64,000 bases of DNA from Lachnospiraceae bacterium (GTDB lineage: Bacteria; Bacillota; Clostridia; Lachnospirales; Lachnospiraceae), in contig SVEC01000011.1 of NCBI GenBank assembly GCA_015057555.1, positions 1 through 64,000 of the forward strand, written 5' to 3'. Under the pieces are notes generated by a model. That model was not told the DNA's origin. It worked only from the letters and a program-made list of their open reading frames with translations, and searched no databases. Every line of letters starts with the position of its first letter. Position 1 is the first letter of the stretch. The translations under genes and the position numbers were made by a program. Shown here one piece after another: positions 39,842-50,587 of the stretch.

Positions 39842-42247
39842 CTATTTTGCAGTGTATTCTTCATCATCCAGAGAGAACATCATAAGCTTATTATTTTGTC
39901 TTCTAAAGAATACCTCACAAACTATATCCGTCAAAGCTAAGCTTCTATCATCAACCTTTATTATTACTCCCGGATAAGCATAATTTTTAACTCTAACACC
40001 AATACTTGTTACTGCTCGTTCCTTTTTCTTAGTATACTCGTTCAGCTCTGCCTTGAGGATTTCCAGGTCATGAAGCTTACCCACCAAAGACGCCTGAACA
40101 TTTTGAAATAAAGTCAAACTCTTAAGCTCATCTGAAGTCCTGCTACCTATAAGTCTTTCCATCTCTTGCTTAAGGACTAAAGCCTTCTTAGATGCTTCCT
40201 CAATCTCTGCATCCATGTCTTTAATCCTCTGCTTATAAAATTTATTAGCTCCTATCTCGAATACTGTCTTAATCTCCGCCTGATTACCAATTACAGAAGC
40301 ATTAATACCATAGATTGCATAGGTTACACCACCTACTATAGCACCCTTTTCACCAGATACATTAATCTGATTCATAGCTATGCTCTCGCAGTTAAGTATA
40401 TAATTACTCTCAATGTTATTGTCAGCACGAAGAATAATATTCTCAAAATATTTACCGTAAATATTTCTACCAGCCTTAATCATACCCTCATCCCTACCAG
40501 ATACACCTGAACGAATAAGTACATCATTGCCAGCTTTAATCACTGCAGCTTCAACATTACCATCTATAATTATGTTTCCATCAGCCTCTATAGTAACTCC
40601 ACTACCCACGAAGCCACTTACGTGAACATCTCCATTAAATCTGATATTACCAGAGGAGGCCGTAACATCTCCCTTCACATGATAAAGATTTGATATCTTA
40701 ATAGTGTAATTATTATAAGAGATACTTCCACTTAAGGCAGCCACATAGGTAATGCCATCATCTAGTAATCTAAATCCACTTCCTGAAATTCTAGGTGGAT
40801 TCTTGCCCTTTATTGGGGTTATAAGCTTACCCTTTACTGTAAAACCATAGTTACCACTAGTTGCCGGATAGAACACTGCAATCTTCTGTCCCTCCTCAAC
40901 TAATTCAAACAAATCCACATTCTTATAATCCACAGAGCCATCACTCTTTACCTTAGGCATAGTAGGTAGCTCTGTTTTAAACATAAAGTAGTAATAACCA
41001 TCCTTGCCGTGAACAGCAGGGGTACCCTCTGCCACCACAACTCTACCACTTTCTGGCACAAAACCTGTAGCAAGTCTCTCTATAACCTGTTCCTTTATAC
41101 CTTGCTTAATACCATTTGACTCAAATAATCTCTCTATCTTAGCTCTGGTAACTATAAGCTGACCAGTAGTCTTAGGAAATACAAGCTCTGCCACCATCTC
41201 ATCGCTAGTAAGTTCTATGAATATGTCAACACCTGTTATATCTTCATTATTAAATATTTGAGGCATGTCATTCTTAAATAAATCCTCATCCACAAATCCC
41301 TCATCTACCATCGGCTGATTATCCTTAGTGTCATTTGCCTCCGGCTGAACAAGTCCTACAGCTGCTGCCTTTCTTGCCTCACGCTCTCGTCTTGCATTTT
41401 CTTCCGCTGCTTCCCTATCCACTATTAGCTGTTCTCTCTTTCTTCGCATATCAACAGCACTCCACAATTGAGAAGCATAGGAAAATACATCTAGCTTATC
41501 CTCTAGACCTAATCTAATCTCTCTCATCTGCTTTGCATTAAAATTAGCATTAGAATACCAGAAGATATCTACACCGTTCATGATACCCAGTCGTATCTCC
41601 TGCATCTGCATCCAATTATAGGTTATATCATTGTAAGCACTAATATCGATTCCCGCCCTAAGACCATAGCGTATTTCACGCATCTGGGCGCCTGAAAGTA
41701 GAGGATTCTCGTACTCCGTTATATTTAGATTATATTTGATACCTTTTCTAAGTTCGTCAAGCTGATAACTATCATAGCCCTGATCTACAAAGCTATCTAG
41801 ATTAACCTTATCTAGCTTTGCCTTTCGAACAACCTGAAGAATAGATCTGTTTAGTCCTCTCTTCACATAAGGCATAAGGTTAATATTATCCATAAGTCCT
41901 TTTCGGATCTCACGCATAATAAGATGATTGATATCTCTATCTCTGTAGATAGACACATCCACCTTCTCCTCTAAGCCTCGTCTAATTTCTCTCATCTGGA
42001 ACCAGTCAAAGAACACATCGGAATAAAGACTTATGTCAACCTTTGAAATAAGTCCCTTTCTAAGCTCTGCCATCTGGAAAAAAATATATCTTCTCTTAGC
42101 GTACTGCCTAACATCTACTCCTGCCTTAAGACCAAGCTCAATCTCAGCCAGCTGAAATGCATCAAAACCTTGGCATTCATATTCTTCCATACGCTCCTTT
42201 ACAGAAAAGCTTGATTCACTTTTGAACATATTTTCCTTATCCCCCAT
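39842..42247 (-). CDS. FapA/DUF342 family protein with N-terminal repeat array
   Basis: C-terminal polymer-forming beta-helix region VKGDVTASSGNIRFNGDVHVSGFVGSGVTIEADGNIIIDGNVEAAVIKAGNDVLI; N-terminal QMREIRxGLE repeats. Confidence 0.85.
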   Translation of the reverse strand: MGDKENMFKSESSFSVKERMEEYECQGFDAFQLAEIELGLKAGVDVRQYAKRRYIFFQMAELRKGLISKVDISLYSDVFFDWFQMREIRRGLEEKVDVSIYRDRDINHLIMREIRKGLMDNINLMPYVKRGLNRSILQVVRKAKLDKVNLDSFVDQGYDSYQLDELRKGIKYNLNITEYENPLLSGAQMREIRYGLRAGIDISAYNDITYNWMQMQEIRLGIMNGVDIFWYSNANFNAKQMREIRLGLEDKLDVFSYASQLWSAVDMRRKREQLIVDREAAEENARREREARKAAAVGLVQPEANDTKDNQPMVDEGFVDEDLFKNDMPQIFNNEDITGVDIFIELTSDEMVAELVFPKTTGQLIVTRAKIERLFESNGIKQGIKEQVIERLATGFVPESGRVVVAEGTPAVHGKDGYYYFMFKTELPTMPKVKSDGSVDYKNVDLFELVEEGQKIAVFYPATSGNYGFTVKGKLITPIKGKNPPRISGSGFRLLDDGITYVAALSGSISYNNYTIKISNLYHVKGDVTASSGNIRFNGDVHVSGFVGSGVTIEADGNIIIDGNVEAAVIKAGNDVLIRSGVSGRDEGMIKAGRNIYGKYFENIILRADNNIESNYILNCESIAMNQINVSGEKGAIVGGVTYAIYGINASVIGNQAEIKTVFEIGANKFYKQRIKDMDAEIEEASKKALVLKQEMERLIGSRTSDELKSLTLFQNVQASLVGKLHDLEILKAELNEYTKKKERAVTSIGVRVKNYAYPGVIIKVDDRSLALTDIVCEVFFRRQNNKLMMFSLDDEEYTAK

Positions 42248-42467
42248 ACATGATTCCTCCAAAAGTTAAATCCCGTGTTCTATTCCCATAATATCCTATA
42301 TATTAATTATATTATGTAAATGAAATCTTTTCAATAAAATATGTTTACATACACTATATATTTCGACATGTTTTACTGTTTTCAATATATTTTTTCTTTC
42401 ATGGTTTATGCATTATTTAAATATCGTGAGAATATAAATATAATAATCTATATGAGAGGTAAAGACT

Positions 42468-42941
42468 ATGTCATCAAAAACTAAAATTGTTGTATTGAAG
42501 TCCAAGGAACTAATCTATACCGGTATATTTATCCTCTTGGGAATTCTGCTTATAGTTTTACTTATCTACATGTTCTCCCCTAAGAAGGATACAAAAAACA
42601 AACAGATTATAACCACAGAGACAGCTACTACTACCGAGAGCCTAGAAACCTTCTCTGGCTATACCCCGGGAGTATATACCTCAGAGCTTAACCTAGGTGG
42701 CTCAACGCTTCTACTCTCAGTATCTGTAGACGGCGACCGTGTAACAGGTGTTGCCATCGACAATATGGACGAAACTCTAACTGCAATGTATCCTCTGGTT
42801 CAGCCTTCCCTAGACGAGATAAACAACCAGATTGGTATGGTTTCATCCATAAAGGACATTACATATTCTTCTGACAACAAATACACCACAATTCTTATAC
42901 TGGATGCCATTGATGACGCCCTTAAAGATGCAAGTAGATAG
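42468..42941 (+). CDS. Membrane-anchored protein, FMN-binding-domain-like
   Basis: N-terminal TM; GYTPGVYTSELNLGGSTLLLSVSVDGDRVTGVAIDNMDET. Confidence 0.55.
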   Translation: MSSKTKIVVLKSKELIYTGIFILLGILLIVLLIYMFSPKKDTKNKQIITTETATTTESLETFSGYTPGVYTSELNLGGSTLLLSVSVDGDRVTGVAIDNMDETLTAMYPLVQPSLDEINNQIGMVSSIKDITYSSDNKYTTILILDAIDDALKDASR

Positions 42942-42942
42942 T

Positions 42943-42974
42943 AAAAAAGCATAGGCTTTCGCCTATGCTTTTTT
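42943..42974. terminator. Bidirectional terminator
   Basis: AAAAAAGCATAGGC-TTTC-GCCTATGCTTTTTT between convergent genes. Confidence 0.92.
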
Positions 42975-43646
42975 CACGATTTCTCCACCAGTCTTATAAA
43001 TACTATTCTCTGGCACTATTCCTCTAACTGGTGACAGTGGATAAATATTTGAATTCTTACCAATAACTGTTCCCGGATTAAGAACTGAGTTACAGCCCAC
43101 CTCTACACAGTCACCCAGCATTGCTCCAAACTTTTTACGACCAGTATCTAAATCAACGGTCTTATCCTGTGATTTGACGTGAACCAAAGTCTTGTCACTC
43201 TTAACATTTGAAGTGATAGAGCCTGCCCCCATATGAGACCTGTATCCTAATATAGAATCACCTACATAGTTGTAATGTGGCACCTGAACATTATTAAATA
43301 TAATAACATTCTTAAGCTCCGTCGAATTACCTACCACACAGTTTTCTCCCACCAAAGCACTACCTCTTACGAACGCACACTGTCTAACCTCGGTATTAGC
43401 CCCGATTATACATGGACCACCGATATATGCAGTAGCAAACACATTTGCAGTCTTATGTATCCACACATCCTCACTTGGATGGTCATAATCCTCCAAGCTA
43501 AGAGTCTTACCGTACTCTAATATAAAGTCTGATATATCTCCTAATGCCTCCCATGGATACTCATACTTTTCAAGCATTGGCTTAGCCACCGTATGCTCTA
43601 AGCTGTACATATTTTTTATCTTTATTTGCTCTAAAATCTCACTCAT
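42963..43646 (-). CDS. Left-handed beta-helix (hexapeptide repeat) nucleotidyltransferase/acyltransferase-like protein
   Basis: Hexapeptide repeats IGGPCIIGANTEVRQCAFVRGSALVGENCVVGNSTELKNVIIF. Confidence 0.82.
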   Translation of the reverse strand: MSEILEQIKIKNMYSLEHTVAKPMLEKYEYPWEALGDISDFILEYGKTLSLEDYDHPSEDVWIHKTANVFATAYIGGPCIIGANTEVRQCAFVRGSALVGENCVVGNSTELKNVIIFNNVQVPHYNYVGDSILGYRSHMGAGSITSNVKSDKTLVHVKSQDKTVDLDTGRKKFGAMLGDCVEVGCNSVLNPGTVIGKNSNIYPLSPVRGIVPENSIYKTGGEIVKKA

Positions 43647-43652
43647 AATCTA

Positions 43653-45671
43653 TCAGGCCTTTTTGCCTGCTCCCTTCTGGTAATATGGTTTGGTCTTATC
43701 AAATATATATGTAATATTATTCTGATTATTAAGTCCCTTTACCAAATTAGTATTATTGATAACAAAGGCTGTCATCTTGTTAGTGTAGTCCTCCTTGGTT
43801 ATGCTACCATCAGCCACACCTGTAAGTCCCTTCTCCCAGCTTGCAGTCATCTCAGCTCGAAGCAGACTGTTAATAGAATAATATACTACATCATAGATAA
43901 TCTCTCCTAAAAATGTAGGGGTTACTATCTGTGTCTTCTTGTTCAGGGCAATATATTTGTTGGTTACCAACTTGGTAATAATACTATCTCTGGTTGCTGA
44001 TGTACCTATGCCACTACCCTTAATCTGGCTACGCAACTCCTCGTCCTCGATAAGCTGTCCCGCATTCTCCATAGCAAGAATAAGAGTACCTGATGAATAT
44101 CTCTTAGGAGGTGTGGTCTCTCCCTCTTTGATATCCAAGCTACTTACAGGAAGCTTCTGTCCCTTCTTGAGAGCAGCCAATTCCTCTAAACGCTCTGGCG
44201 TAAGCTTATCCTCCTCACCCTTCTTTTCAGCTGGAATCCCAACGATATTGAGATATCCTGGTTTCTTAAGACGCTTGAAATTAGCATAAAAGCTTTCAGT
44301 CTTAGAATCTCCACCCTTAGTGACATCTCTGGTAAGAGTAAGGGAAACCTTCTCGTACTCTGCTGCAGGAAAGAATATACTCATAAATCTTTTTGCAATT
44401 ATATCATATACCTTCTTGCCTATATCTGACATACTTCCCAATGCTCCGAAGCCCTGTCCTGTAGGAATTATGGCATAGTGGTCAGTAATCTGCTTATCAT
44501 TTACATACTTTGATTTAGCAAGTCCCTTATACGCTTCCTTAGTCATAATGAGGTCTGCATATCCTGAGAGTGGACCGTAGTTTCTAAGTCCACCAACATT
44601 CTTGTGGATTTCCTTGGCTACTGCAGTAGATAATACTCTGGCATCTGTTCTCGGATATGTCACAAGCTTCTTCTCATAGAGCTCCTGAACTATAGCAAGA
44701 GTCTCTGATGGACTTATCTTAAACATTCTAGAGCAATCATTCTGAAGCTCTGCTAGATTATAAAGCATAGGTGGTGCCTTCTTCTCCACCTTCTTCTCCA
44801 CCTTAGCAACTGTAAGTTCCACCGGTGAATTCTGCTCCAAAAGATTTATCAGCTCCTCTGCAGTTTCCTTCTTCTTAAAGCCATTTTCCTTATAAAGAAG
44901 TGGCGACTCGTGGTATAACGAGCCCTCCACAGCCTTCCACTCTGCCTCAAATCCTTCTAGGGATGCCAATACCCTGTAAAATGGTGTAGGAACAAATTCA
45001 CGTATCTCCCTCTCCCTCTTAACAATCATACCCAGCACGCAGGTCATAACTCGACCAACCGCAATAACACATCTGTCTAAGCCCAGATACTGCCTCACAG
45101 TGTAACTATATTTTAGTGACAAAGCTCTAGAGAAATTAATACCCATAAGGTAATCCTCCTGAGCTCTAAGGTAGGCAGAATCACTAAGATTATCATACTC
45201 TGACAAATCCTTAGCTTCCTTTATACCTCTTAGTATTTCTTCCTCAGTTTGGGAATCAATCCACACTCTCTTCTTCTGCTTGTTCGGGCCAACCTCAGCC
45301 ATCATATCAACCAAGCGATATATGTACTCTCCCTCACGTCCCGAGTCGGTACATACATAGATGCAACCAACATCAGCACGCTTAAGCAGCTTCTTCACAA
45401 CATTAAACTGCTTAGAAGCACTAGGGATAATCTCATATTTGTAATTGTCTGGCACAAATGGGATGGTAGCCATAGCCCATTTCTTAAGATTTGGGTCATA
45501 AACCTCAGGATAACTCATAACCACCAGATGACCTACACACCAAGTAATAATAGAATCTCCTGACTCTATAAAACCCTCCTTGCTGCCTGCATTTGCGGGT
45601 CCATTTATTCCAAGCGCCTTAGCAAATTCCCTTGCCACACTTGGCTTCTCCGCGATATATAAATTCTTCAA
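43653..45671 (-). CDS. topB: DNA topoisomerase III
   Basis: LYIAEKPSVAREFAKALG, active-site QELYEKKLVTYPRTDARVL; likely TTG start at 45671 behind GGAGG. Confidence 0.93.
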   Translation of the reverse strand: MKNLYIAEKPSVAREFAKALGINGPANAGSKEGFIESGDSIITWCVGHLVVMSYPEVYDPNLKKWAMATIPFVPDNYKYEIIPSASKQFNVVKKLLKRADVGCIYVCTDSGREGEYIYRLVDMMAEVGPNKQKKRVWIDSQTEEEILRGIKEAKDLSEYDNLSDSAYLRAQEDYLMGINFSRALSLKYSYTVRQYLGLDRCVIAVGRVMTCVLGMIVKREREIREFVPTPFYRVLASLEGFEAEWKAVEGSLYHESPLLYKENGFKKKETAEELINLLEQNSPVELTVAKVEKKVEKKAPPMLYNLAELQNDCSRMFKISPSETLAIVQELYEKKLVTYPRTDARVLSTAVAKEIHKNVGGLRNYGPLSGYADLIMTKEAYKGLAKSKYVNDKQITDHYAIIPTGQGFGALGSMSDIGKKVYDIIAKRFMSIFFPAAEYEKVSLTLTRDVTKGGDSKTESFYANFKRLKKPGYLNIVGIPAEKKGEEDKLTPERLEELAALKKGQKLPVSSLDIKEGETTPPKRYSSGTLILAMENAGQLIEDEELRSQIKGSGIGTSATRDSIITKLVTNKYIALNKKTQIVTPTFLGEIIYDVVYYSINSLLRAEMTASWEKGLTGVADGSITKEDYTNKMTAFVINNTNLVKGLNNQNNITYIFDKTKPYYQKGAGKKA

Positions 45672-45710
45672 ATCATTTCCTCCAATGTACAACTAGTAAT
45701 AATTCAACCT

Positions 45711-46742
45711 CTATGGAAGAACAACATTTGGTGAACCCTCTGAGCTATCCATATTTTCTGCATTCTCTAAGGTCACCTCTGCTATAGACATCATAGCTTC
45801 CTTAGTAAAGAATGCCTGGTGTGAGGTTAATATAACATTTCTATAGGATGTAAGTCTTATAAGGTCTGCATCAGAAATATTCTCATCAGATCTATCCTCG
45901 AAGAAATATTCCTCTTCCTCCTCGTATACATCAAGACCAACACCTGCAAACTTATCCTGGGCTAAGCCATCAAGAAGGTCTGTCGTGTTAATAAGACCAC
46001 CTCTTGAGGTATTTACAAGAATAACTCCATCCTTCATCTTGGCGATGGAATCTTTATTAATCATATATTCTGTGTCCTTGGTAAGTGGACAATGTAATGT
46101 AATTACATCTGACTCTTTAAATAATGTATCTAAATCCACATAGGTAAGATTCTTACCAAACTGCTCAATAGCCTCCGGGGTCTTATCAAGGATTGGCTTG
46201 TAAGGATATGGGTCATAAAGAAGAACTCTCATATCAAGGCCTCTGATAACAGAAAGCATAGCTTGTCCAATCTTACCAGTACCAATAACTCCGATGGTCT
46301 TGCCCACAAGGTCCACACCCATAAGGCCATTGATACTGTAATTAAAATCTCTAGTCCTAACATAAGCTCTGTGAAGCTTTCTGTTAACTGCAAGTAAAAG
46401 TCCTAATGCATACTCTGCAACTGCTCTTGGAGAGTAGCTTGGCACTCTAAGACATACTATACCAGCCTCCTGGGCAGCTTTAACATCCACATTATTAAAG
46501 CCGGCACAACGAAGAAGAATAGCCTTAACACCATTTTCCTTCAATCGCTTAATAGTCTCCTTCTTAGTAGCATCGTCATTAACAAATATACATACAGCAT
46601 CGCAATCCTTTGCAAATGCAGCTGTATGCTTATTAAGCTTCTCCTCTAAAAATAAAATCTCAATATTTTTCTCCTTTGCCATAGGTTCAAACCAAATCCT
46701 ATCATATGGCTTAGTATCATAAAATGCGATTTTCATATCCAA
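45711..46742 (-). CDS. D-isomer 2-hydroxyacid dehydrogenase (D-lactate dehydrogenase-like)
   Basis: GKTIGVIGTGKIGQAML, VDLDTLFKESDVITLHCPLT, LTSHQAFFT. Confidence 0.92.
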   Translation of the reverse strand: MDMKIAFYDTKPYDRIWFEPMAKEKNIEILFLEEKLNKHTAAFAKDCDAVCIFVNDDATKKETIKRLKENGVKAILLRCAGFNNVDVKAAQEAGIVCLRVPSYSPRAVAEYALGLLLAVNRKLHRAYVRTRDFNYSINGLMGVDLVGKTIGVIGTGKIGQAMLSVIRGLDMRVLLYDPYPYKPILDKTPEAIEQFGKNLTYVDLDTLFKESDVITLHCPLTKDTEYMINKDSIAKMKDGVILVNTSRGGLINTTDLLDGLAQDKFAGVGLDVYEEEEEYFFEDRSDENISDADLIRLTSYRNVILTSHQAFFTKEAMMSIAEVTLENAENMDSSEGSPNVVLP

Positions 46743-46813
46743 CCTCCCACATTATGTTGACTTAATATATTATAATTGCATAGTTCTTTTAGTATGTTCA
46801 CCTATACGAGAAA

Positions 46814-48256
46814 TTATCCACGTATTCCATTTCTCACATCCATATAATGGTTAGCATACTCATCGGTAATAAGCTTGTTCTTAGTCATAAGATTAAGAGT
46901 ATCCTTAAACTCATTATAGCTTAAGCTTGAATGAGCCATATCATCCAATATCCTTGTTATGCTATCTGCGTAGCCATTTGCATCCAGTATATTATCTCTA
47001 AGCTTGATATTTGCTTTGTAGGCTTCCTTAAAGTATATATTTACCTTATTAGAGGTTGTAACCTTATCCTCCACATAAAAGTCTACTCCTAAAAGGTCAA
47101 ATAAATTCTTGGCAGAATTATTTGTAAAGTAAATACCTTGAGTTATACCATACAGATTCTTATAGGATGTAAGGTCTGTGGTCTTGTTACTTTGATTGTA
47201 ATCTGGCAGATAAGGTCTAAAGCTTTCTGTAAGTATGGTGCTTTTCTTAAATATGCTGTAATCCTTATCTGGTTCTGCAGGTTGCTTCTTAAGGTAACTA
47301 ATCTCAGTTATCCTAAATATAGGAACCATAAGAAGTCTTGGTTCCTCCTCAATCAAAAGAATATGGAACTGGTTGTCCTGCACCCAAACGTAGGCTGGCG
47401 TCTGGTAGATGTGATACTTGTCACTTCGGTCAACTAAAACCATTCTATGATCCTTAATTACCTTATACTTGTGAAGAGTCTTCTTGATTTTCTTCTTAGT
47501 ATATGTAGCTGCAGTATCTGCAGTAATTACCTTGAATTTTTTGTTGATGTGGTTATATTCTGCATCATCCTCGTCATCCTGCTCTGTGTTATCTGTGTTC
47601 TGCTCATAAGCCATCTGACTATTTGCAGGAGGTGCCGACTGATTAAGAAGATTTGCCATATCAAGCTCACCTTGGAGCTCTGTAGACTGTATCTCCTCAG
47701 TTTCTGTACCCGGAGCTTGGTTCTTGGACGTCTTTACCTTCTTGTTTTTTTCTTTCTTTACTCTTTTCTTTTTTGCCTTCTTTACTTTAGTTTCTGTAAT
47801 TTCCTCAGTATCATACTCTAGCAAACTATCTGGCTGCGCTTTAACATTATCTTTCTCATCCTGAGAATATGTATTCTGTAATACTTCATCTGTTTGGCTG
47901 ACCTTGGTGGACATTTTCTCAGTTTTTTTATTCTTAGGATTTTTCTTACTTCTCTTTGAAATATTAACAGAATCCGAATCATTGGAACTTAAATCCATAT
48001 GAGCAAATGAATCAGTACCAACGTCACTAAAAGGTTTGACCACCGTAGGATTTTCCCCCTCCGCAATCATAAAGGTCTGAATAAGAGAAATTGTCACAAA
48101 ACCAGCAACTATAGCAACAAAAAAGCAAAGCATATTTGCTAGCACTAAAGCCAACCCTGCAAAGGCTACAGTTACCACGCCTGAAAGTATGGCTAAGGCC
48201 AAGGAACGCTTAACCTTTTTCTCTCCATATTTGAATGTATTTATTATCTTTTTCAT
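46814..48256 (-). CDS. Hypothetical membrane protein with Lys-rich linker
   Basis: Two N-terminal TM segments, KKAKKKRVKKEKNKKVK linker; AAGGAG before ATG at 48256. Confidence 0.75.
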   Translation of the reverse strand: MKKIINTFKYGEKKVKRSLALAILSGVVTVAFAGLALVLANMLCFFVAIVAGFVTISLIQTFMIAEGENPTVVKPFSDVGTDSFAHMDLSSNDSDSVNISKRSKKNPKNKKTEKMSTKVSQTDEVLQNTYSQDEKDNVKAQPDSLLEYDTEEITETKVKKAKKKRVKKEKNKKVKTSKNQAPGTETEEIQSTELQGELDMANLLNQSAPPANSQMAYEQNTDNTEQDDEDDAEYNHINKKFKVITADTAATYTKKKIKKTLHKYKVIKDHRMVLVDRSDKYHIYQTPAYVWVQDNQFHILLIEEEPRLLMVPIFRITEISYLKKQPAEPDKDYSIFKKSTILTESFRPYLPDYNQSNKTTDLTSYKNLYGITQGIYFTNNSAKNLFDLLGVDFYVEDKVTTSNKVNIYFKEAYKANIKLRDNILDANGYADSITRILDDMAHSSLSYNEFKDTLNLMTKNKLITDEYANHYMDVRNGIRG

Positions 48257-48416
48257 AGGCAGCTTCTCCTTAATTATCATTGGGAATTTGCACAAAATTA
48301 TACATCTATAGTATAGCTTTTTATAGGCGTAAAATCAATATTAGAACACATTAAGGAAGCATTTTATTTAATATCTAAACATAGAATATAATAACTGTCA
48401 TCTTAAGGAATTCAAT

Positions 48417-49211
48417 ATGCCAAAAGAACAATTCTCCCAGCTTGTAAACCCCCACATAAAACGCTTCAAATTACTTATTGCACTGGCACTTACTCTGGCA
48501 GTAAGTATATTTATATTTGAGAACAAAACCGCAGTACTGGCCTTTGTAGGAGCAAGTGCAAATGAGCTTCCAATATACTCAGTAGAAACCAAAGAAAAGG
48601 TTGTAAGCATAACCTTCGATTCCGCATGGGGTACTGAGGATTTAGATACTATCCTTGAAATTCTGGCAAAACACAACTGCGTGGCAACCTTCTTTGTAGA
48701 GGGAAATTGGGCGACAAATTATCCTGATGCGATACAAAAAATTGCAGATGGTGGACACCTAATTGGAAACCACGGAGCAAATCACAAGCATATGACCAAG
48801 CTAAACGAAGCGGAGATGCTAGCAGAAATCCAAGGCTGTCACGATATAATCAAAGAGCAAACTGGCATAGATATGACCTTATTTAGGGCACCATATGGAG
48901 ACTACAACGAAACTGTAGTAGAAAGTGCCAAGTCCTTAGGCTACAGCACCATTCAGTGGGACGTGGACTCCTTAGACTGGAAGGACTACGGGGTAGAAGC
49001 AATAATTGACACAGTCTGCAACCACCAAAACCTAAAAAACGGCTCCATTATCCTACTACATAATGGTTCAAAATACACCGCACAGGCCCTAGACCAAGCG
49101 CTTACAAATCTAGAAAGTCAGGGATATAGCTTCATAGCATTAGATAAACTAATTATGACTGAGAATTACGAGATTGATCATACGGGAAGGCAGTCGCCTT
49201 CATCGCCATAG
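48417..49211 (+). CDS. Polysaccharide deacetylase (PdaB-like)
   Basis: VVSITFDSAWGTEDLDTIL, GNHGANHKHM, LFRAPYGDYN, IILLHNG. Confidence 0.92.
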   Translation: MPKEQFSQLVNPHIKRFKLLIALALTLAVSIFIFENKTAVLAFVGASANELPIYSVETKEKVVSITFDSAWGTEDLDTILEILAKHNCVATFFVEGNWATNYPDAIQKIADGGHLIGNHGANHKHMTKLNEAEMLAEIQGCHDIIKEQTGIDMTLFRAPYGDYNETVVESAKSLGYSTIQWDVDSLDWKDYGVEAIIDTVCNHQNLKNGSIILLHNGSKYTAQALDQALTNLESQGYSFIALDKLIMTENYEIDHTGRQSPSSP

Positions 49212-49216
49212 GCGAT

Positions 49217-49271
49217 GGTGAAAGTTGTTTGACCGGCACATAAGCTATGCACCGGTCAAACAACTTTCACC
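49217..49271. terminator. Large inverted repeat / probable bidirectional terminator between convergent genes
   Basis: Perfect 20-bp arms GGTGAAAGTTGTTTGACCGG/CCGGTCAAACAACTTTCACC, 15-nt loop; no T-tract. Confidence 0.6.
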
Positions 49272-49276
49272 CTAAA

Positions 49277-50500
49277 CTAGGCAATGAAGTTAATCTTTCT
49301 AAAGTTCTTCTTACCACGCTTAATAATAATTTCTCCTGCAAGGTCAGAAGCTGTATAAGTAGTTCCAATATCTGTAACCTTCTCATCATTTACAGATACA
49401 CCACCCTGCTCAATACCACGTCTACCCTCATTTCTTGAAACAACAAGACCTGACTTAACAAGAAGTGAGATAATATCAATAGCGCCATCCTTAAGGTCCT
49501 CTGAGCTAATATCGGCAGTTGGCATATTTGCAGCATTACCGCTAGTAAAAAGTGCACGTGCAGCCTCAAGAGCCTTCTTACCCTCTTCCTCACCGTGAAC
49601 AAGAGTTGTAAGCTCGTAAGCAAGTACCTCCTTAGCCTTATTAAGCTCACTACCCTCATACTTCTCCATCTCCTGAATCTGCTCAAGAGGAAGGAAGGTA
49701 AGCATCTTAAGACACTTGATAACATCTGCATCAGCTACATTTCTCCAGTACTGGAAGAACTCGAATGGTGTAGTCTTGTTAGGATCAAGCCATACAGCTC
49801 CCTTCTGAGTCTTACCCATCTTCTTACCCTCTGAGTTAAGAAGAAGTGTAATAGTCATAGCGTGAGCATCCTTACCAAGCTTACGTCTGATAAGCTCTGT
49901 ACCGCCAAGCATATTTGACCACTGGTCATCTCCACCAAACTGAAGATTACAGCCATACTTCTGGTAAAGTGCGTAGAAGTCGTAGCTCTGCATAATCATA
50001 TAGTTAAACTCAAGGAATGAAAGGCCCTTCTCCATTCTCTGCTTGTAGCACTCAGCTGTAAGCATACGATTAACGCTAAAATGAGCTCCAACCTCTCTAA
50101 GAACGTCTACGTAGTTAAGGTCAAGGAGCCAGTCAGCGTTATTTACAAGCATAGCCTTGTCCTCTGAGAAGTCGATAAATCTACTCATCTGCTTCTTAAA
50201 GCACTCAACGTTATGCTGAATAGTCTCCTCTGTCATCATCTGTCTCATATCAGTTCTACCAGATGGGTCACCAATCATAGCTGTACCGCCACCGATAAGA
50301 GCGATAGGCTTATTTCCACCCATCTGAAGTCTCTTCATAAGGCAAAGAGCCATAAAGTGACCTACATGTAAGCTGTCTGCTGTAGGGTCAAAGCCGATGT
50401 AAAATGTAGCCTTTCCCTCGTTAATTAAGTTGCTGATTTCCTCTTCATTTGTAACCTGGGCGATAAGACCTCTGGCTACAAGCTCGTCGTAAAGCTTCAT
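49277..50500 (-). CDS. tyrS: Tyrosyl-tRNA synthetase
   Basis: [25 protein letters not shown] (KMSKS-like), C-terminal S4-like domain. Confidence 0.97.
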   Translation of the reverse strand: MKLYDELVARGLIAQVTNEEEISNLINEGKATFYIGFDPTADSLHVGHFMALCLMKRLQMGGNKPIALIGGGTAMIGDPSGRTDMRQMMTEETIQHNVECFKKQMSRFIDFSEDKAMLVNNADWLLDLNYVDVLREVGAHFSVNRMLTAECYKQRMEKGLSFLEFNYMIMQSYDFYALYQKYGCNLQFGGDDQWSNMLGGTELIRRKLGKDAHAMTITLLLNSEGKKMGKTQKGAVWLDPNKTTPFEFFQYWRNVADADVIKCLKMLTFLPLEQIQEMEKYEGSELNKAKEVLAYELTTLVHGEEEGKKALEAARALFTSGNAANMPTADISSEDLKDGAIDIISLLVKSGLVVSRNEGRRGIEQGGVSVNDEKVTDIGTTYTASDLAGEIIIKRGKKNFRKINFIA

Positions 50501-50587
50501 ATTCTACCTCCAAATATATATAAATATATAATCTCTCATAAATTACCAAGGGTAATTATAAACGAAAACTCCGTAATCATCAAGACA

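Noticed and set aside
50501-50587. T-box leader upstream of tyrS
   Set aside because: Only 87 bp to the upstream gene; only a short AATTACC/GGTAATT hairpin, no T-box sequence or antiterminator seen.
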